From the NCBI GenBank assembly GCA_035319065.1, contig DATHDM010000088.1:1-12276 (forward strand): a stretch of 12,276 nucleotides of DNA. The letters are read 5' to 3'. The stretch is from DASPRM01 sp035319065. GTDB lineage: Bacteria > Acidobacteriota > Terriglobia > Terriglobales > Acidobacteriaceae. The notes beneath the pieces were generated by a model, which was not told the DNA's origin, ran no database searches, and was given only the letters and a program-made list of their open reading frames with translations. Of the stretch, positions 1-8,190 are shown one piece after another (positions within the stretch are counted from its first letter, which is position 1; each line of letters begins with the position of its first letter). The translations under genes were made by a program, and so were the position numbers.

Positions 1-1632
1 GGTCCGCCACGCTCTGGAAGTCTGAGTTTCTTCAACGCACGCACCCAGGGTCCCAGCGGCGGCGGCCTGGGCCTGGCTGCATTCCTGCTCGGTGACGTCA
101 GCGCCTTTACTCGCTGGGTAAATAGCATCACTAATGCCGGAGAACGCCAGAACCGCTGGTTCTTTTACGGGCAGGACATGTTCCGCATCACCAACCGTCT
201 GACCCTAAACTACGGATTGCGGTGGGAAATTTATTTTCCGCAGTCTGTCACGGGAAAGGGCGCAGGAGGATGGCTGGACCTCAATACCGGGCTGATCAAC
301 GTGGCGGGCTACGGCAACATCAACCTGCAGGGAAATGTGAAGAATAACTTCACCAATTTTGCGCCCCGTCTCGGCGTCGCTTACCAAGCAACCAGCAAAA
401 CTGTGCTTCGCCTGGGTTATGGCCGCAGCTTTGATATTGGTGTGTTCGGCTCGGTATTTGGGCACAACGTCACTCAGAATCTTCCGGTGTTGGTGCAACA
501 ACAACTCAACCCGTCGCCGTTCACAGGAAGTGTGTTCAGCCTCTCAACGGGGCCGCCGCCTCCTACTTTCGTTGCGATCCCGCCTTCAGGACAATTCCTG
601 CTTCCCGACCAGGTCAGCGCCAATGCGCTTCCCAACAAGCTTCGACTCCTCACAGTGGACGCCTGGAACATCACGGTGCAACAGGAGATCACGCCCACGC
701 TGTCCCTGCAAGTTGGATATGTCGCCAACAAAGGCACGCACGTATTTGCGGGCGACGTAGCTGCCTACGATGCGAATCAACCCACCATCGCGGGTTTTGG
801 GGCGCTCACAACCGACGAAAGGAAGCCATTCTTTAAGAAATATGGATGGACACAACAGATTAATTACTACGGCAGCAATGCGTCCGACAATTACAACTCT
901 CTGCAAGTAGTGGCAGAAGAGCAATTCAGCAAGGGATATCAGTTCCTTGCCCACTACACTTGGGCCAAAGGATTGGACTACGACGCCGATTATTACACGA
1001 TCGATCCGCGGCTCAACTATGGCCCTGCTAACACCGATCGCAAGCACGTGTTCGTCATGACCAATTTGGTCGAGCTGCCTTTCGGAAGGGGTAAACCGTT
1101 TCTCGGTGAAGTCAGCGGAATTGCAGATCACATAATCGGGGGCTGGTCGCTTAGTGCTGCTACCACCTGGGAGAGCGGCCTGCCGTTCTCGCCCTCCTAT
1201 TCCAGTTGCTTTGCCGATCGAGATACCGGTCCGTGCCGGCCCAGTCTCGCAGGACCGGTTCAGATCACAGGAAGCCGCAACGGCTACTTCACGACCACCG
1301 GTGGCGTGCCGCTACAACCTAATGGCACACCAGGAGACACGATCGGACCGTGGCAGCGGCCTGCTTCCGGTACATTTGGAAACGCGCGGCGGAATTCGTT
1401 GCGTGGGCCTGGCTTCTTCCAGGCTGACCTTTCCGTCGCCAAGAATTTCTCGCTGCGCGAAAGCATGTCTCTGCAGTTCCGCACCGACATATTCAACGTC
1501 TTTAATAGGGTCAATCTCGACCTTCCACAAACCTGCGTGGATTGCCAGAACGGCGGGGCCATTCTCAACACTGCATATCTCGGTACTGCGTTGCAACGTC
1601 AGATCATGTTTTCGCTGAGGCTCGCCTTCTGA
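1..1632 (+). CDS. TonB-dependent receptor, Oar/SusC-like beta-barrel (5' partial)
   Basis: This is the C-terminal 543 residues of an outer-membrane TonB-dependent receptor; the reading frame is open from base 1, so the gene starts upstream. The visible part is a beta-barrel: repeated strand patterns such as NRLTLNYGLRWE, NFAPRLGVAYQ, LQVGYVANKGTHVF, FLAHYTWAKGLD, VFVMTNLVELPFGRGK and FRTDIFNVFNRVNLDLP, separated by polar Gly/Asn/Pro-rich loops. It ends MFSLRLAF, a final aromatic strand as expected for BAM-dependent insertion. In Acidobacteriota such proteins usually begin with a carboxypeptidase-regulatory-like (CarboxypepD_reg) domain and a plug, which would lie outside this window. Two Cys pairs occur in loops (CFADRDTGPC and CVDC near the end). 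The likely role is uptake of a large or complexed ligand, with substrate unknown. No SusD-like partner is visible downstream, which suits the Oar-type acidobacterial receptors. Family call is firm; ligand is not inferable. Confidence 0.92.
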   Translation, partial: GPPRSGSLSFFNARTQGPSGGGLGLAAFLLGDVSAFTRWVNSITNAGERQNRWFFYGQDMFRITNRLTLNYGLRWEIYFPQSVTGKGAGGWLDLNTGLINVAGYGNINLQGNVKNNFTNFAPRLGVAYQATSKTVLRLGYGRSFDIGVFGSVFGHNVTQNLPVLVQQQLNPSPFTGSVFSLSTGPPPPTFVAIPPSGQFLLPDQVSANALPNKLRLLTVDAWNITVQQEITPTLSLQVGYVANKGTHVFAGDVAAYDANQPTIAGFGALTTDERKPFFKKYGWTQQINYYGSNASDNYNSLQVVAEEQFSKGYQFLAHYTWAKGLDYDADYYTIDPRLNYGPANTDRKHVFVMTNLVELPFGRGKPFLGEVSGIADHIIGGWSLSAATTWESGLPFSPSYSSCFADRDTGPCRPSLAGPVQITGSRNGYFTTTGGVPLQPNGTPGDTIGPWQRPASGTFGNARRNSLRGPGFFQADLSVAKNFSLRESMSLQFRTDIFNVFNRVNLDLPQTCVDCQNGGAILNTAYLGTALQRQIMFSLRLAF

Positions 1633-1719
1633 CGACGGCCTCTCCCTTGGCCCCTTACGCCCGTTCCCCTGCGGTGCTGTAGACTGATCGCCGATCGAGT
1701 TGCCGTCGCAGTGCCAGCC

Positions 1720-1757
1720 ATACGCGAATCCGGGGCTAGGAAGCCCCGCGTATTTTC
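1720..1757 (+). terminator. Possible rho-independent terminator of the receptor gene
   Basis: A perfect 7-bp stem CGGGGCT/AGCCCCG (1731-1737 with 1742-1748) has a 4-nt AGGA loop. Outer bases ATACG (1720-1724) and CGTAT (1749-1753) can extend it across a 6-nt bulge, and a short T run (TATTTT) follows. It lies about 90 bases after the receptor stop codon. The T run is short, so termination is plausible but not certain. Confidence 0.45.
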
Positions 1758-1910
1758 GAAGATTTCTAGGATTTCCCCGTTTGGATATTTCGGAGAGAAC
1801 TTAGCGAAGATCATACACTGGCAGCTTATTACCTAAGAAAATGCCAGGTTTTCTTGTTCTTGAATCGTTTCGGCACGCTCCTTTACCTGTGTAAATCGAA
1901 ATTTATCAGT

Positions 1911-1927
1911 CGGGCTCTGGGAGCCCG
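1911..1927. repeat. GC-rich hairpin CGGGCTC-TGG-GAGCCCG
   Basis: A perfect 7-bp inverted repeat (1911-1917 with 1921-1927) with a 3-nt loop, about 85 bases before the start of the efflux operon. No T run follows on either strand, so it is not a standard terminator. It could be a leader structure or an operator. Role unknown. Confidence 0.5.
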
Positions 1928-2011
1928 GCGGGTAAGGGGTTCCTCGCGGCGTATTTCTAACTTCCTCCCTGGCATTTCTCGCGTTAGCTCTGTCGTTGTA
2001 ATATAGGGCGA

Positions 2012-2419
2012 GTGGAACTTCTCCTCAATTTCCTGTGGCTGGTGGTAGTTACATTCTTGTTCGCAGGGATGTGTCGTCGTCGTTGGAGTTGCACAGAACC
2101 ACGTAATGACTGGAAGATGGTCATCGCCAGCCTCGTCTGCATTGCCACTCTTCTCTTCCCGGCGATTTCCCTGACCGACGATTTGCACGTTGAGTACCTG
2201 GCAACGGATGCTCCAGCCAAACGAATTTCCCAGCTCCTATCCACCCATCATCAAAAAGGCACTGTAGTTATCTTCGCTGTTTTGCTGCTACTGATCACTG
2301 CCTTGTCGTTCTCAGCTTCTGCACTTTGGGGCACAGCGTCCTCTGAGAGATCTTCTTTACCGCTCGACGGTTTCCTGGTTTCCTTGATCGCGAGGGCCCC
2401 GCCCGATTTCGCTCTCTAA
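2012..2419 (+). CDS. Small multi-pass membrane protein of unknown function heading the efflux operon
   Basis: A 135-residue hydrophobic protein starting at GTG. Three membrane segments are visible: about residues 3-20 (LLNFLWLVVVTFLFAGM), 36-53 (MVIASLVCIATLLFPAIS) and 83-104 (GTVVIFAVLLLLITALSFSASA). A short basic stretch CRRRW follows the first helix. The second helix ends in LTDDLHVEY; from memory, similar short proteins with a 'LFP.IS.TDDLH' signature occur next to czc-type efflux genes in Acidobacteriota, but I know of no assigned function. Only a weak Shine-Dalgarno (AGGG, 3 nt before the start) is visible. It lies 67 bases before the adaptor gene on the same strand, which suggests an accessory role in the efflux system. 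The C-terminal 30 residues are polar and unremarkable. I am fairly sure that this is a real gene and unsure of its function. Confidence 0.72.
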   Translation: MELLLNFLWLVVVTFLFAGMCRRRWSCTEPRNDWKMVIASLVCIATLLFPAISLTDDLHVEYLATDAPAKRISQLLSTHHQKGTVVIFAVLLLLITALSFSASALWGTASSERSSLPLDGFLVSLIARAPPDFAL

Positions 2420-2486
2420 GTCTGCGCGTTCCTTCTAACGCACTTTCCAGCTCAGCCAAAAGCCCATCCGGGCCAGATAAAAGAAG

Positions 2487-3764
2487 ATGAATTATCTGCA
2501 CCTGCCGTTCAGTCGCATAGCGTCGGGTTCACCTGCGATGCGCCAGGACCCCGCCCAGCCTCTTCCGAAGCAGGTATTAGAGCATTTACGCGCTCGTATC
2601 AGCGAATCCGGCCTGCGCCCTGTCATCGCAGCTGTGCGCCTCAAAATCCTGATAGCCCTCCTGGTTGTCCCAGCCGCGCTGCTGCTGAGCGCCTGCTCGG
2701 GACAAGGCGCGAAGGCCACCACCGCCACCACCACTGTCGAAACTAACAGCGATCCCAATCTGCTCTCCATCGATCATCCAGAGCAGTTTCCACTGGTGTC
2801 CGTGGAAACGCGAAAAATCGCCGACATCCTGCGCGTCAACGGAGTGGTCTCACCGGACATCAGCCGGGCAGTCCCGGTGCTTTCGCTCTCCGGTGGACGC
2901 GTCGTCGAAACTCGTGTGCGCCTAGGCGATGACGTCAAAAAGGGACAGGTGCTGCTGCTGATCAGCAGTCCCGACATCGCCGCCGCTTTTTCCGACTACC
3001 AGAAGTACTCTGCTGATGAACTGCTGGCGCGAAAGCAATTGGAGCGGTCGCAGTTGCTTTTCTCCAGGGGCGCAATCGCACAACGCGATTTGGAAGCCGC
3101 GCAGAACGCCGAAAACAAAGCCCTGGTCGACCAGACCACCGCTGCCAACCGTCTTCGCATCCTGGGCGCCGATCCCGACCACCCTTCGCCAATCCTCTCC
3201 GTCAAAGCGCCGATTTCCGGAACCATCATCGAGCAGAACACCACAAACGGTGGCGCGGTGCGCTCCATCGACAACTCCCCCAGTCTTTTCACGATTGCCG
3301 ACATGTCTCGTGTGTGGGTGCTCTGCGATGTGTACGAAAACATGCTGGACCGCGTCCACCTCGGCGACACCGCAGAGATCCGTCTGAATGCATATCCCGA
3401 TCGCGCATTCACCGGACGCGTCGGCAACATCAGCCGGGTGCTTGACCCATCCACTCGAACCGCGAAGGTTCGAATCGAAATGGAAAATCCCCAAGGATTC
3501 ATGCGCGCGGCCATGTTCGTCACTGCGTCGTTCCGTTCGCGCAAAGAAGCAGAGCAAGTGGTTATCCCCGCCAGTGCCATTCTGCGGCTGCATGACAAAG
3601 ATTGGGTCTTCAAGCCGGTAGGCGGGAACAAGTTCCGCAGGACCGAAATCCAGACCGGACTGAGCCTGCCCGATAACACGCAGGAGGTCCTCGCCGGCCT
3701 GCAACCCGGCGACAAAGTTGTCAGCAACGCTCTGCAGTTCTCCAGTGCCTCGGAGACGCAATAG
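2487..3764 (+). CDS. czcB: RND efflux periplasmic adaptor, lipoprotein (CzcB/HlyD family)
   Basis: Membrane-fusion protein that joins the inner-membrane pump to the outer-membrane channel and may hand metal ions to the pump. From the ATG at 2487 it has 425 residues. A lipoprotein signal is clear: RLKILIALLVVPAALLLSAC, with lipobox LSAC and acylated Cys70. Then come the first lipoyl half (about 136-162, GGRVVETRVRLGDDVKKGQVL), an alpha-helical hairpin (about 163-225), the second lipoyl half (about 236-262, VKAPISGTIIEQ), a beta-barrel (270-355) and a membrane-proximal domain (356-418, VVIPASAILRL). No His-rich N-terminal metal domain is present. The 50 residues before the signal are odd: a GTG at 2634 (codon 50) would give an ideal 20-residue signal peptide, but no clear ribosome site precedes it. 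The downstream pump gene starts 3 nt after the stop. Family is certain; start is uncertain. Confidence 0.93.
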   Translation: MNYLHLPFSRIASGSPAMRQDPAQPLPKQVLEHLRARISESGLRPVIAAVRLKILIALLVVPAALLLSACSGQGAKATTATTTVETNSDPNLLSIDHPEQFPLVSVETRKIADILRVNGVVSPDISRAVPVLSLSGGRVVETRVRLGDDVKKGQVLLLISSPDIAAAFSDYQKYSADELLARKQLERSQLLFSRGAIAQRDLEAAQNAENKALVDQTTAANRLRILGADPDHPSPILSVKAPISGTIIEQNTTNGGAVRSIDNSPSLFTIADMSRVWVLCDVYENMLDRVHLGDTAEIRLNAYPDRAFTGRVGNISRVLDPSTRTAKVRIEMENPQGFMRAAMFVTASFRSRKEAEQVVIPASAILRLHDKDWVFKPVGGNKFRRTEIQTGLSLPDNTQEVLAGLQPGDKVVSNALQFSSASETQ

Positions 3765-3767
3765 ACA

Positions 3768-6700
3768 ATGATCAACCAAATTGTCGAATTTGCCCTTCGC
3801 AATCGCTTTCTCGTCCTGGGATTGGGAGTCGGGCTGCTGGTATGGGGGATTATTTCCTTCCACAATCTTCCAGTGGAGGCCTATCCCGATGTCGCCGACA
3901 AATACGTTTGGGTGATCACGCAATGGCCAGGGCGCGCCGCGGAGGAAGTTGAACAGCAGCTCACGATTCCCATCGAAACCCAGATGAACGGCCTCGGGCA
4001 CCTGACTCACTTGCGCTCAGTGTCCCTCGCCGGGCTGTCTTTCGTCAGCGCAATTTTCGATGATGCTTCCGACAACCTACAAGACCGCCAGCAGGTGCTC
4101 GAAAAGCTCACGCTCGTCAATCTTCCAACTGGTCTGAATCCTCAGATCGGTCCCGACTTCAGCCCCGTAGGACAAATCTATTTCTATACCGTCACCAGCA
4201 CCAATTCGCGCTACGACGTGATGGACCTGAAGGCGCTGCAGGACTGGGTGATCTTCAAGCAGCTCATGTCGGTGCCCAACGTGGCTTCGGTTTCCATTTT
4301 CGGGGGCAAGACCCGCGAATATCAGGTGCAGGTGGATCCCGACAAGCTGGTCTCCTATGGACTGAGCATTTCCCAAGTGGAACAGGCTCTGGCTGCCAAC
4401 AACGTCAACGCTGGTGGAAGCTTCATTGAGCGCGGGCAGCAGGCCTACAACGTGCGTGCTGTCGGCCTGATGCAGGATGTCTCCGACATTGGAACTACGG
4501 TGCTCAAGACCCAGAACGGGGTTCCGGTACGGGTGCGCGATGTTGCCACCGTCATGCAGGGAGCAAAAATCCGGCTGGGTCGATTAGGAAGAGCCATCCG
4601 CCACGAGGATGGCAGGGTCGTCGATAACGATGACGTGGTGGAAGGCATCGTGCTCATGCGCAAGGGCGCAGAAGCCGAGGCCACCCTGCGCTTGCTCGAC
4701 GAAAAAGTTGACTATCTGAATCAGCACGTGCTTCCTCCGGGGGTGAAGATTGTTCCCCACATCGACCGTGACGATCTGGTGCACTACACCACGCACACCG
4801 TCTTGCACAATCTCGGCGAAGGCATCCTGCTGGTCGTCATTGTGTTATTCCTCTTCCTGGGGAATCTGCGTGCGTCCTTTATCGTCGCCCTCACTATCCC
4901 TTTCTCGCTCTACTTCGCCGCCATTTTGCTCGGCCTGAGCCAGCTTCCCGCCAACTTGTTATCACTGGGAGCCCTGGATTTCGGAATGGTCGTGGATGGC
5001 TGCGTCGTCATGGTGGAGAACATCCTACGTCATCTCGAGCATCAGGATGTGCGCGATGTAGGCATCATTGACACCATTCGCATCGCGGCGCATGAAGTGC
5101 AGCGGCCCGTATTCTTCGCGCGCGCAATCATCATCGTCACCTACATGCCCATCTTCACCTTGCAGCGTGTCGAGGGACGATTGTTCAAGCCGATGGCTTG
5201 GACAGTGGCGTTCGCCTTGGTGGGAGGCCTGGTTTTCGCGCTGATAATTGCCCCGGTGCTAGCCAGCTTCCTTTTCCGCCATCGCACCAGCGAATGGAAG
5301 AATCCGGTGCTCACCTGGCTAATCACGCATTATCGGATCGCAGTGCGCTGGGCCATTGAACATCGCAAAGCCACCTTCAGCATGGCCGCCGCTCTCGGAG
5401 CCCTAACCGTCTATCTCGCCACGAGCGGCATCATCGGCTCCGAGTTCCTGCCCCACCTCGATGAAGGCGCGATCTGGGCCCGCGGGACTCTGGCCCCCAG
5501 CACCGGACCTACCGAAGGTCAGCGCATCATGGATCAGGCCCGTCTCATCTTCGCCAGCTTTCCCGAGGTCAAACAGGTGGTCTCACAGGTTGGGCGTTCC
5601 GATGATGGCACCGATCCCACCGGTTTTTTCAACACCGAATATTTTGTCGATCTCAAACTCCGCAAATTCTGGCGCCCGCAATTTCACGGCAACAAAGACG
5701 AACTCATCGCCGCCATGGACGATGCTGTAACCAAAATGCCCGGCGTGGATTGGGGCTTCTCGCAACCTATCGCCGACAACATGGAAGAAGCCGTCAGCGG
5801 TGTAAAAGGCCAGCTCGCCGTCAAGATTTTTGGTCCCGAGCTCAAGGAACTCGAGCAGAAGGGTGATGAGATCGTTGCCGCGATGCGCACGGTTCCGGGA
5901 ATCGAAGATCTGGGAATCTTCCGCGTCTTGGGTCAGCCCAATGTCAACCTGGTGGTAAACCGTCAGAAAGCCGACCGCTTCGGAATCAACGTCGCCGACG
6001 TTCAGGACGCCATCGAAACCGCAGTGGGCGGAAAACCGGTCAGCCAGATCCTAAAAGGCGAGCAGCGCTTTGATTTGGTCGTGCGCTATCAGGAGCCGTT
6101 CCGGCGTACGGTCCAGGACATTGCCAACATCCGCCTGCTCGCGCCCAGCGGCGAGCGGGTCTCGCTGGAGCAAGTGACTGACATCAAGCTCGAAGACGGC
6201 GCTTCTATGATCTACCGCGAGGGCAACTCCCGCTACATCGCCATTAAGTACAGCGTGCGTGGCCGCGATTTGGGTAGCACGGTCGAAGAGGCGATCCGCC
6301 GGGTCAACCAGAGGGTAAAGCTCGAAAGTGGATACACGCTGGACTGGGCCGGTGAATATGAGAATCAGAAACGCGCCAATCATCGCCTGGCAATCATTAT
6401 TCCCATCACGATTCTGATTATCCTGCTGATCCTCTATGCGGCCTTCCACTCTTTCAAATGGTCTTTCCTGATCCTGCTGAACCTGTCCTTGGCCCCGCTC
6501 GGCGGATTGCTGGCGCTCTTGTTCTCCGGAACGCACTTCAGCGTCTCTTCGGGCGTGGGATTCCTGGCGCTGTTCGGAGTTTCCGTCCAGATCGGTGTCA
6601 TCATGCTGGAATACATCAACCAGTTGCGCGCCCACCGCAAGTCAGCGGAAGACGCTGCCATCGAAGGAGCGACCCTGCGCCTGCGCCCGATCATGATGAC

Positions 6701-6905
6701 CATGCTCGTGGCCACTCTCGGTCTCTTGCCCGCGGCGCTCTCCCACGACATCGGCTCGGACTCGCAACGCCCCTTCGCCATCGTGATCGTGGGTGGATTG
6801 ATGACCAACCTTATTATCAGCGTCTTCTTACTGCCTACCCTCTATGTCTGGATCGCTCGGCCACTTGACGTCCTTCCCGAGCCGGAGGAAGAGTTTGAAA
6901 ACTAA
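3768..6905 (+). CDS. czcA: Heavy-metal efflux RND pump (CzcA family, HME class)
   Basis: Inner-membrane proton/metal antiporter, the motor of the tripartite efflux system. Its 1045 residues match the full family length. TM1 is near residues 12-31, followed by a periplasmic porter region, TM2-6 to about 500, TM7 near 540, a second porter region, and TM8-12 from about 872 to 1030. The TM4 motif DFGMVVDGCVVMVEN spans 404-418 and supplies Asp404, Asp410 and Glu417, corresponding to the essential Asp402, Asp408 and Glu415 of CzcA of Cupriavidus; the usual Ala after DG is Cys412. Where CusA has its copper-binding Met ('LLYM'), this protein has AIWA, so a divalent ion such as Zn, Co, Cd or Ni is more likely than Cu(I)/Ag(I). 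The ATG follows the adaptor stop by 3 nt, with GGAG at 3752-3755. Exact metal cannot be told from sequence. Confidence 0.95.
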   Translation: MINQIVEFALRNRFLVLGLGVGLLVWGIISFHNLPVEAYPDVADKYVWVITQWPGRAAEEVEQQLTIPIETQMNGLGHLTHLRSVSLAGLSFVSAIFDDASDNLQDRQQVLEKLTLVNLPTGLNPQIGPDFSPVGQIYFYTVTSTNSRYDVMDLKALQDWVIFKQLMSVPNVASVSIFGGKTREYQVQVDPDKLVSYGLSISQVEQALAANNVNAGGSFIERGQQAYNVRAVGLMQDVSDIGTTVLKTQNGVPVRVRDVATVMQGAKIRLGRLGRAIRHEDGRVVDNDDVVEGIVLMRKGAEAEATLRLLDEKVDYLNQHVLPPGVKIVPHIDRDDLVHYTTHTVLHNLGEGILLVVIVLFLFLGNLRASFIVALTIPFSLYFAAILLGLSQLPANLLSLGALDFGMVVDGCVVMVENILRHLEHQDVRDVGIIDTIRIAAHEVQRPVFFARAIIIVTYMPIFTLQRVEGRLFKPMAWTVAFALVGGLVFALIIAPVLASFLFRHRTSEWKNPVLTWLITHYRIAVRWAIEHRKATFSMAAALGALTVYLATSGIIGSEFLPHLDEGAIWARGTLAPSTGPTEGQRIMDQARLIFASFPEVKQVVSQVGRSDDGTDPTGFFNTEYFVDLKLRKFWRPQFHGNKDELIAAMDDAVTKMPGVDWGFSQPIADNMEEAVSGVKGQLAVKIFGPELKELEQKGDEIVAAMRTVPGIEDLGIFRVLGQPNVNLVVNRQKADRFGINVADVQDAIETAVGGKPVSQILKGEQRFDLVVRYQEPFRRTVQDIANIRLLAPSGERVSLEQVTDIKLEDGASMIYREGNSRYIAIKYSVRGRDLGSTVEEAIRRVNQRVKLESGYTLDWAGEYENQKRANHRLAIIIPITILIILLILYAAFHSFKWSFLILLNLSLAPLGGLLALLFSGTHFSVSSGVGFLALFGVSVQIGVIMLEYINQLRAHRKSAEDAAIEGATLRLRPIMMTMLVATLGLLPAALSHDIGSDSQRPFAIVIVGGLMTNLIISVFLLPTLYVWIARPLDVLPEPEEEFEN
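6884..6897 (+). promoter_or_regulatory. Ribosome binding site and TTG start of the outer-membrane channel gene
   Basis: GGAGGA at 6884-6889 lies inside the end of the pump gene, 5 nt before a TTG at 6895. From this TTG the protein begins MKTKSIASLRT and runs into a clean signal peptide. The in-frame ATG further upstream (6844) has no such site and would add 17 residues that mirror the pump's last transmembrane coding region. Confidence 0.75.
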
Positions 6906-8190
6906 ATCCATCGCGTCTCTCAGAACGGGCGTTCCCACCGAACTCCGAGTCCTGATGCTTCTGGCTGCAATCATCTGTCTTTCCAAAGCCGCATCCGCCC
7001 AGCAGCAAAGCTTCACCTGGGAGCAGATTCGCGACAGATTCTTAGCCACGAATCCCACGTTGCGCGCCGCGGTGCAGAGCATCGAGTCCAGTCGGGCCAA
7101 CGAAATCACCGCCGGATTGCGGCCCAACCCCACATTTCAAAACGACACCACCTCGGCCACCATCGGCTTTTATCAGGAATTCGAAGTCGGAGGAAAGCGC
7201 TCCGCCCGCCTCGACAGCGCTCGCATCGCCACCGCCATCTCCCGCACCGATTATGACGACGCCCGCCGCACCCTCGTGTTTAACCTCCGACAGGCATTCG
7301 TCGCCGCCTTGGTCGCCAAATCCGATCTCGGCTTCGCGCACGAAAATCTCGCGAACTTTCAGAAGGTAGTCGATCTCAACCGTCTGATGTTCGAACAAGG
7401 ACAGCTCTCCCGTGCAGACTTCCTCAAAATCGAACTCCAGACTCTGCAATTTCAAACCGACCTCGAGGACGCTACCCTGGCTCTGAGAACAGCCAAAGCA
7501 ACGCTGCGCGCCTTGGTTGGTGCAACCAATCTCCCACCCGACTTCGACGTCGAAGGCGCTCTGCGGGCCGTTCCTCTGGACAAAAATCTCGCTGATCTCC
7601 AGCAGCTCGCTCTGGCCAATCGTCCTGATCTCAAGTCCGCCGAAACCGGACGTGAAAAGGCGTCCGCAGACTCCCGCGTGGCCCGCGCTTATCGCTGGCC
7701 CGATCCCACCTTGGGCGCCTCTTATCTGCACACCGGCAATGAGATTGGCGGCCCCAGCTGGTTTCAGCCTTTCTATCCTAAAGGTCTTTCCTCCAACGCG
7801 ATGGGGTTGGCCGTCGCTTCCGTCCCCATTCCAATTTTTAATCGTAATCAAGGAGAAGTCGCGCGTACTCGATCCGAGCAGCTCAGAGCCGATTCGCTCG
7901 CTCAAGCGGCCCGCAATCAGGTCCTGCAGGATGTCGAGACTGCCTACGCGTCATTTGAGTCGAGTCGCACGCGTGTCCAGCTTTTTGAGCAGACCTACCT
8001 TTCCCGCACCCGCGAATCGCTCGACATCGAGGAGTTCTCCTTTCGGAATGGAGCGGCCTCGGTGCTTGATTTCCTCGATGCAGAGCGAACGTTCCGCGCC
8101 ACCCAACTCGCCTATCGCCAGGAGCTCGCTTCGTACCTAACCAATCTTGCGCAACTTGAAGCGGCAGTGGGAACGCCGCTTACCCCATAA
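6895..8190 (+). CDS. czcC: TolC-family outer-membrane efflux channel (CzcC-like)
   Basis: Outer-membrane and periplasmic-tunnel component of the tripartite pump. From TTG 6895 it has 431 residues. The N-terminus reads LRVLMLLAAIICLSKAASAQQQ, a Sec signal peptide with cleavage expected after ASA. Two outer-membrane efflux protein (OEP) repeats follow, rich in long Ala/Leu/Gln helices: LRAAVQSIESSRANEITAGL, GFYQEFEVGGKRSARLDSAR and LFEQGQLSRADFLKIELQTL-like segments in the first, and LQQLALANRPDLKSAETGRE, VASVPIPIFNRNQGEVARTR and LDFLDAERTFRATQLAYRQE in the second. The start overlaps the pump stop by 11 nt, so translation is probably coupled. The order here is B-A-C with the channel last, unlike the classical czcCBA order. 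Family call is firm; the metal specificity is set by the pump, not by this gene. Confidence 0.92.
   Translation: MKTKSIASLRTGVPTELRVLMLLAAIICLSKAASAQQQSFTWEQIRDRFLATNPTLRAAVQSIESSRANEITAGLRPNPTFQNDTTSATIGFYQEFEVGGKRSARLDSARIATAISRTDYDDARRTLVFNLRQAFVAALVAKSDLGFAHENLANFQKVVDLNRLMFEQGQLSRADFLKIELQTLQFQTDLEDATLALRTAKATLRALVGATNLPPDFDVEGALRAVPLDKNLADLQQLALANRPDLKSAETGREKASADSRVARAYRWPDPTLGASYLHTGNEIGGPSWFQPFYPKGLSSNAMGLAVASVPIPIFNRNQGEVARTRSEQLRADSLAQAARNQVLQDVETAYASFESSRTRVQLFEQTYLSRTRESLDIEEFSFRNGAASVLDFLDAERTFRATQLAYRQELASYLTNLAQLEAAVGTPLTP

Larger units (their letters stand above)
1633..2011. other. Gene-free stretch with several hairpins between receptor and efflux operon
   Basis: About 380 bases with no credible coding frame. 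It holds a GC-rich hairpin at 1731-1748, an AT-rich dyad at 1835-1855, a 5-bp dyad TTTAC/GTAAA at 1882-1895 and a second GC-rich hairpin at 1911-1927. TAATAT at 1999-2004 is a possible -10 element just before the next gene, but no convincing -35 is seen. The stretch must contain the receptor's transcription end and probably the efflux operon's promoter. Confidence 0.6.

Noticed and set aside
586..1131. A 181-codon minus-strand open frame opposite the receptor
   Set aside because: Shadow of a clear beta-barrel coding frame.
1765..1777. TCTAGGATTTCC shared by about 1766-1777 and 10482-10493
   Set aside because: A 12-base match is expected several times by chance in a window of this size; no further similarity flanks it.
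2922..4010. A 362-codon open frame on the minus strand across the adaptor and pump genes
   Set aside because: It lies antisense to two clear RND genes, has no recognisable domain, and such frames are common opposite GC-rich coding sequence.
3768..6905. Assignment of the pump as a copper/silver exporter (CusA)
   Set aside because: The CusA Met in the porter region is replaced (AIWA), and the TM4 motif is of the DFG...DG...VEN type rather than the CusA type.
7042..7905. A 287-codon minus-strand open frame opposite the channel gene
   Set aside because: Gly/Val/Asp-rich composition is the mirror of the TolC-like coding frame; no motif and no ribosome site.
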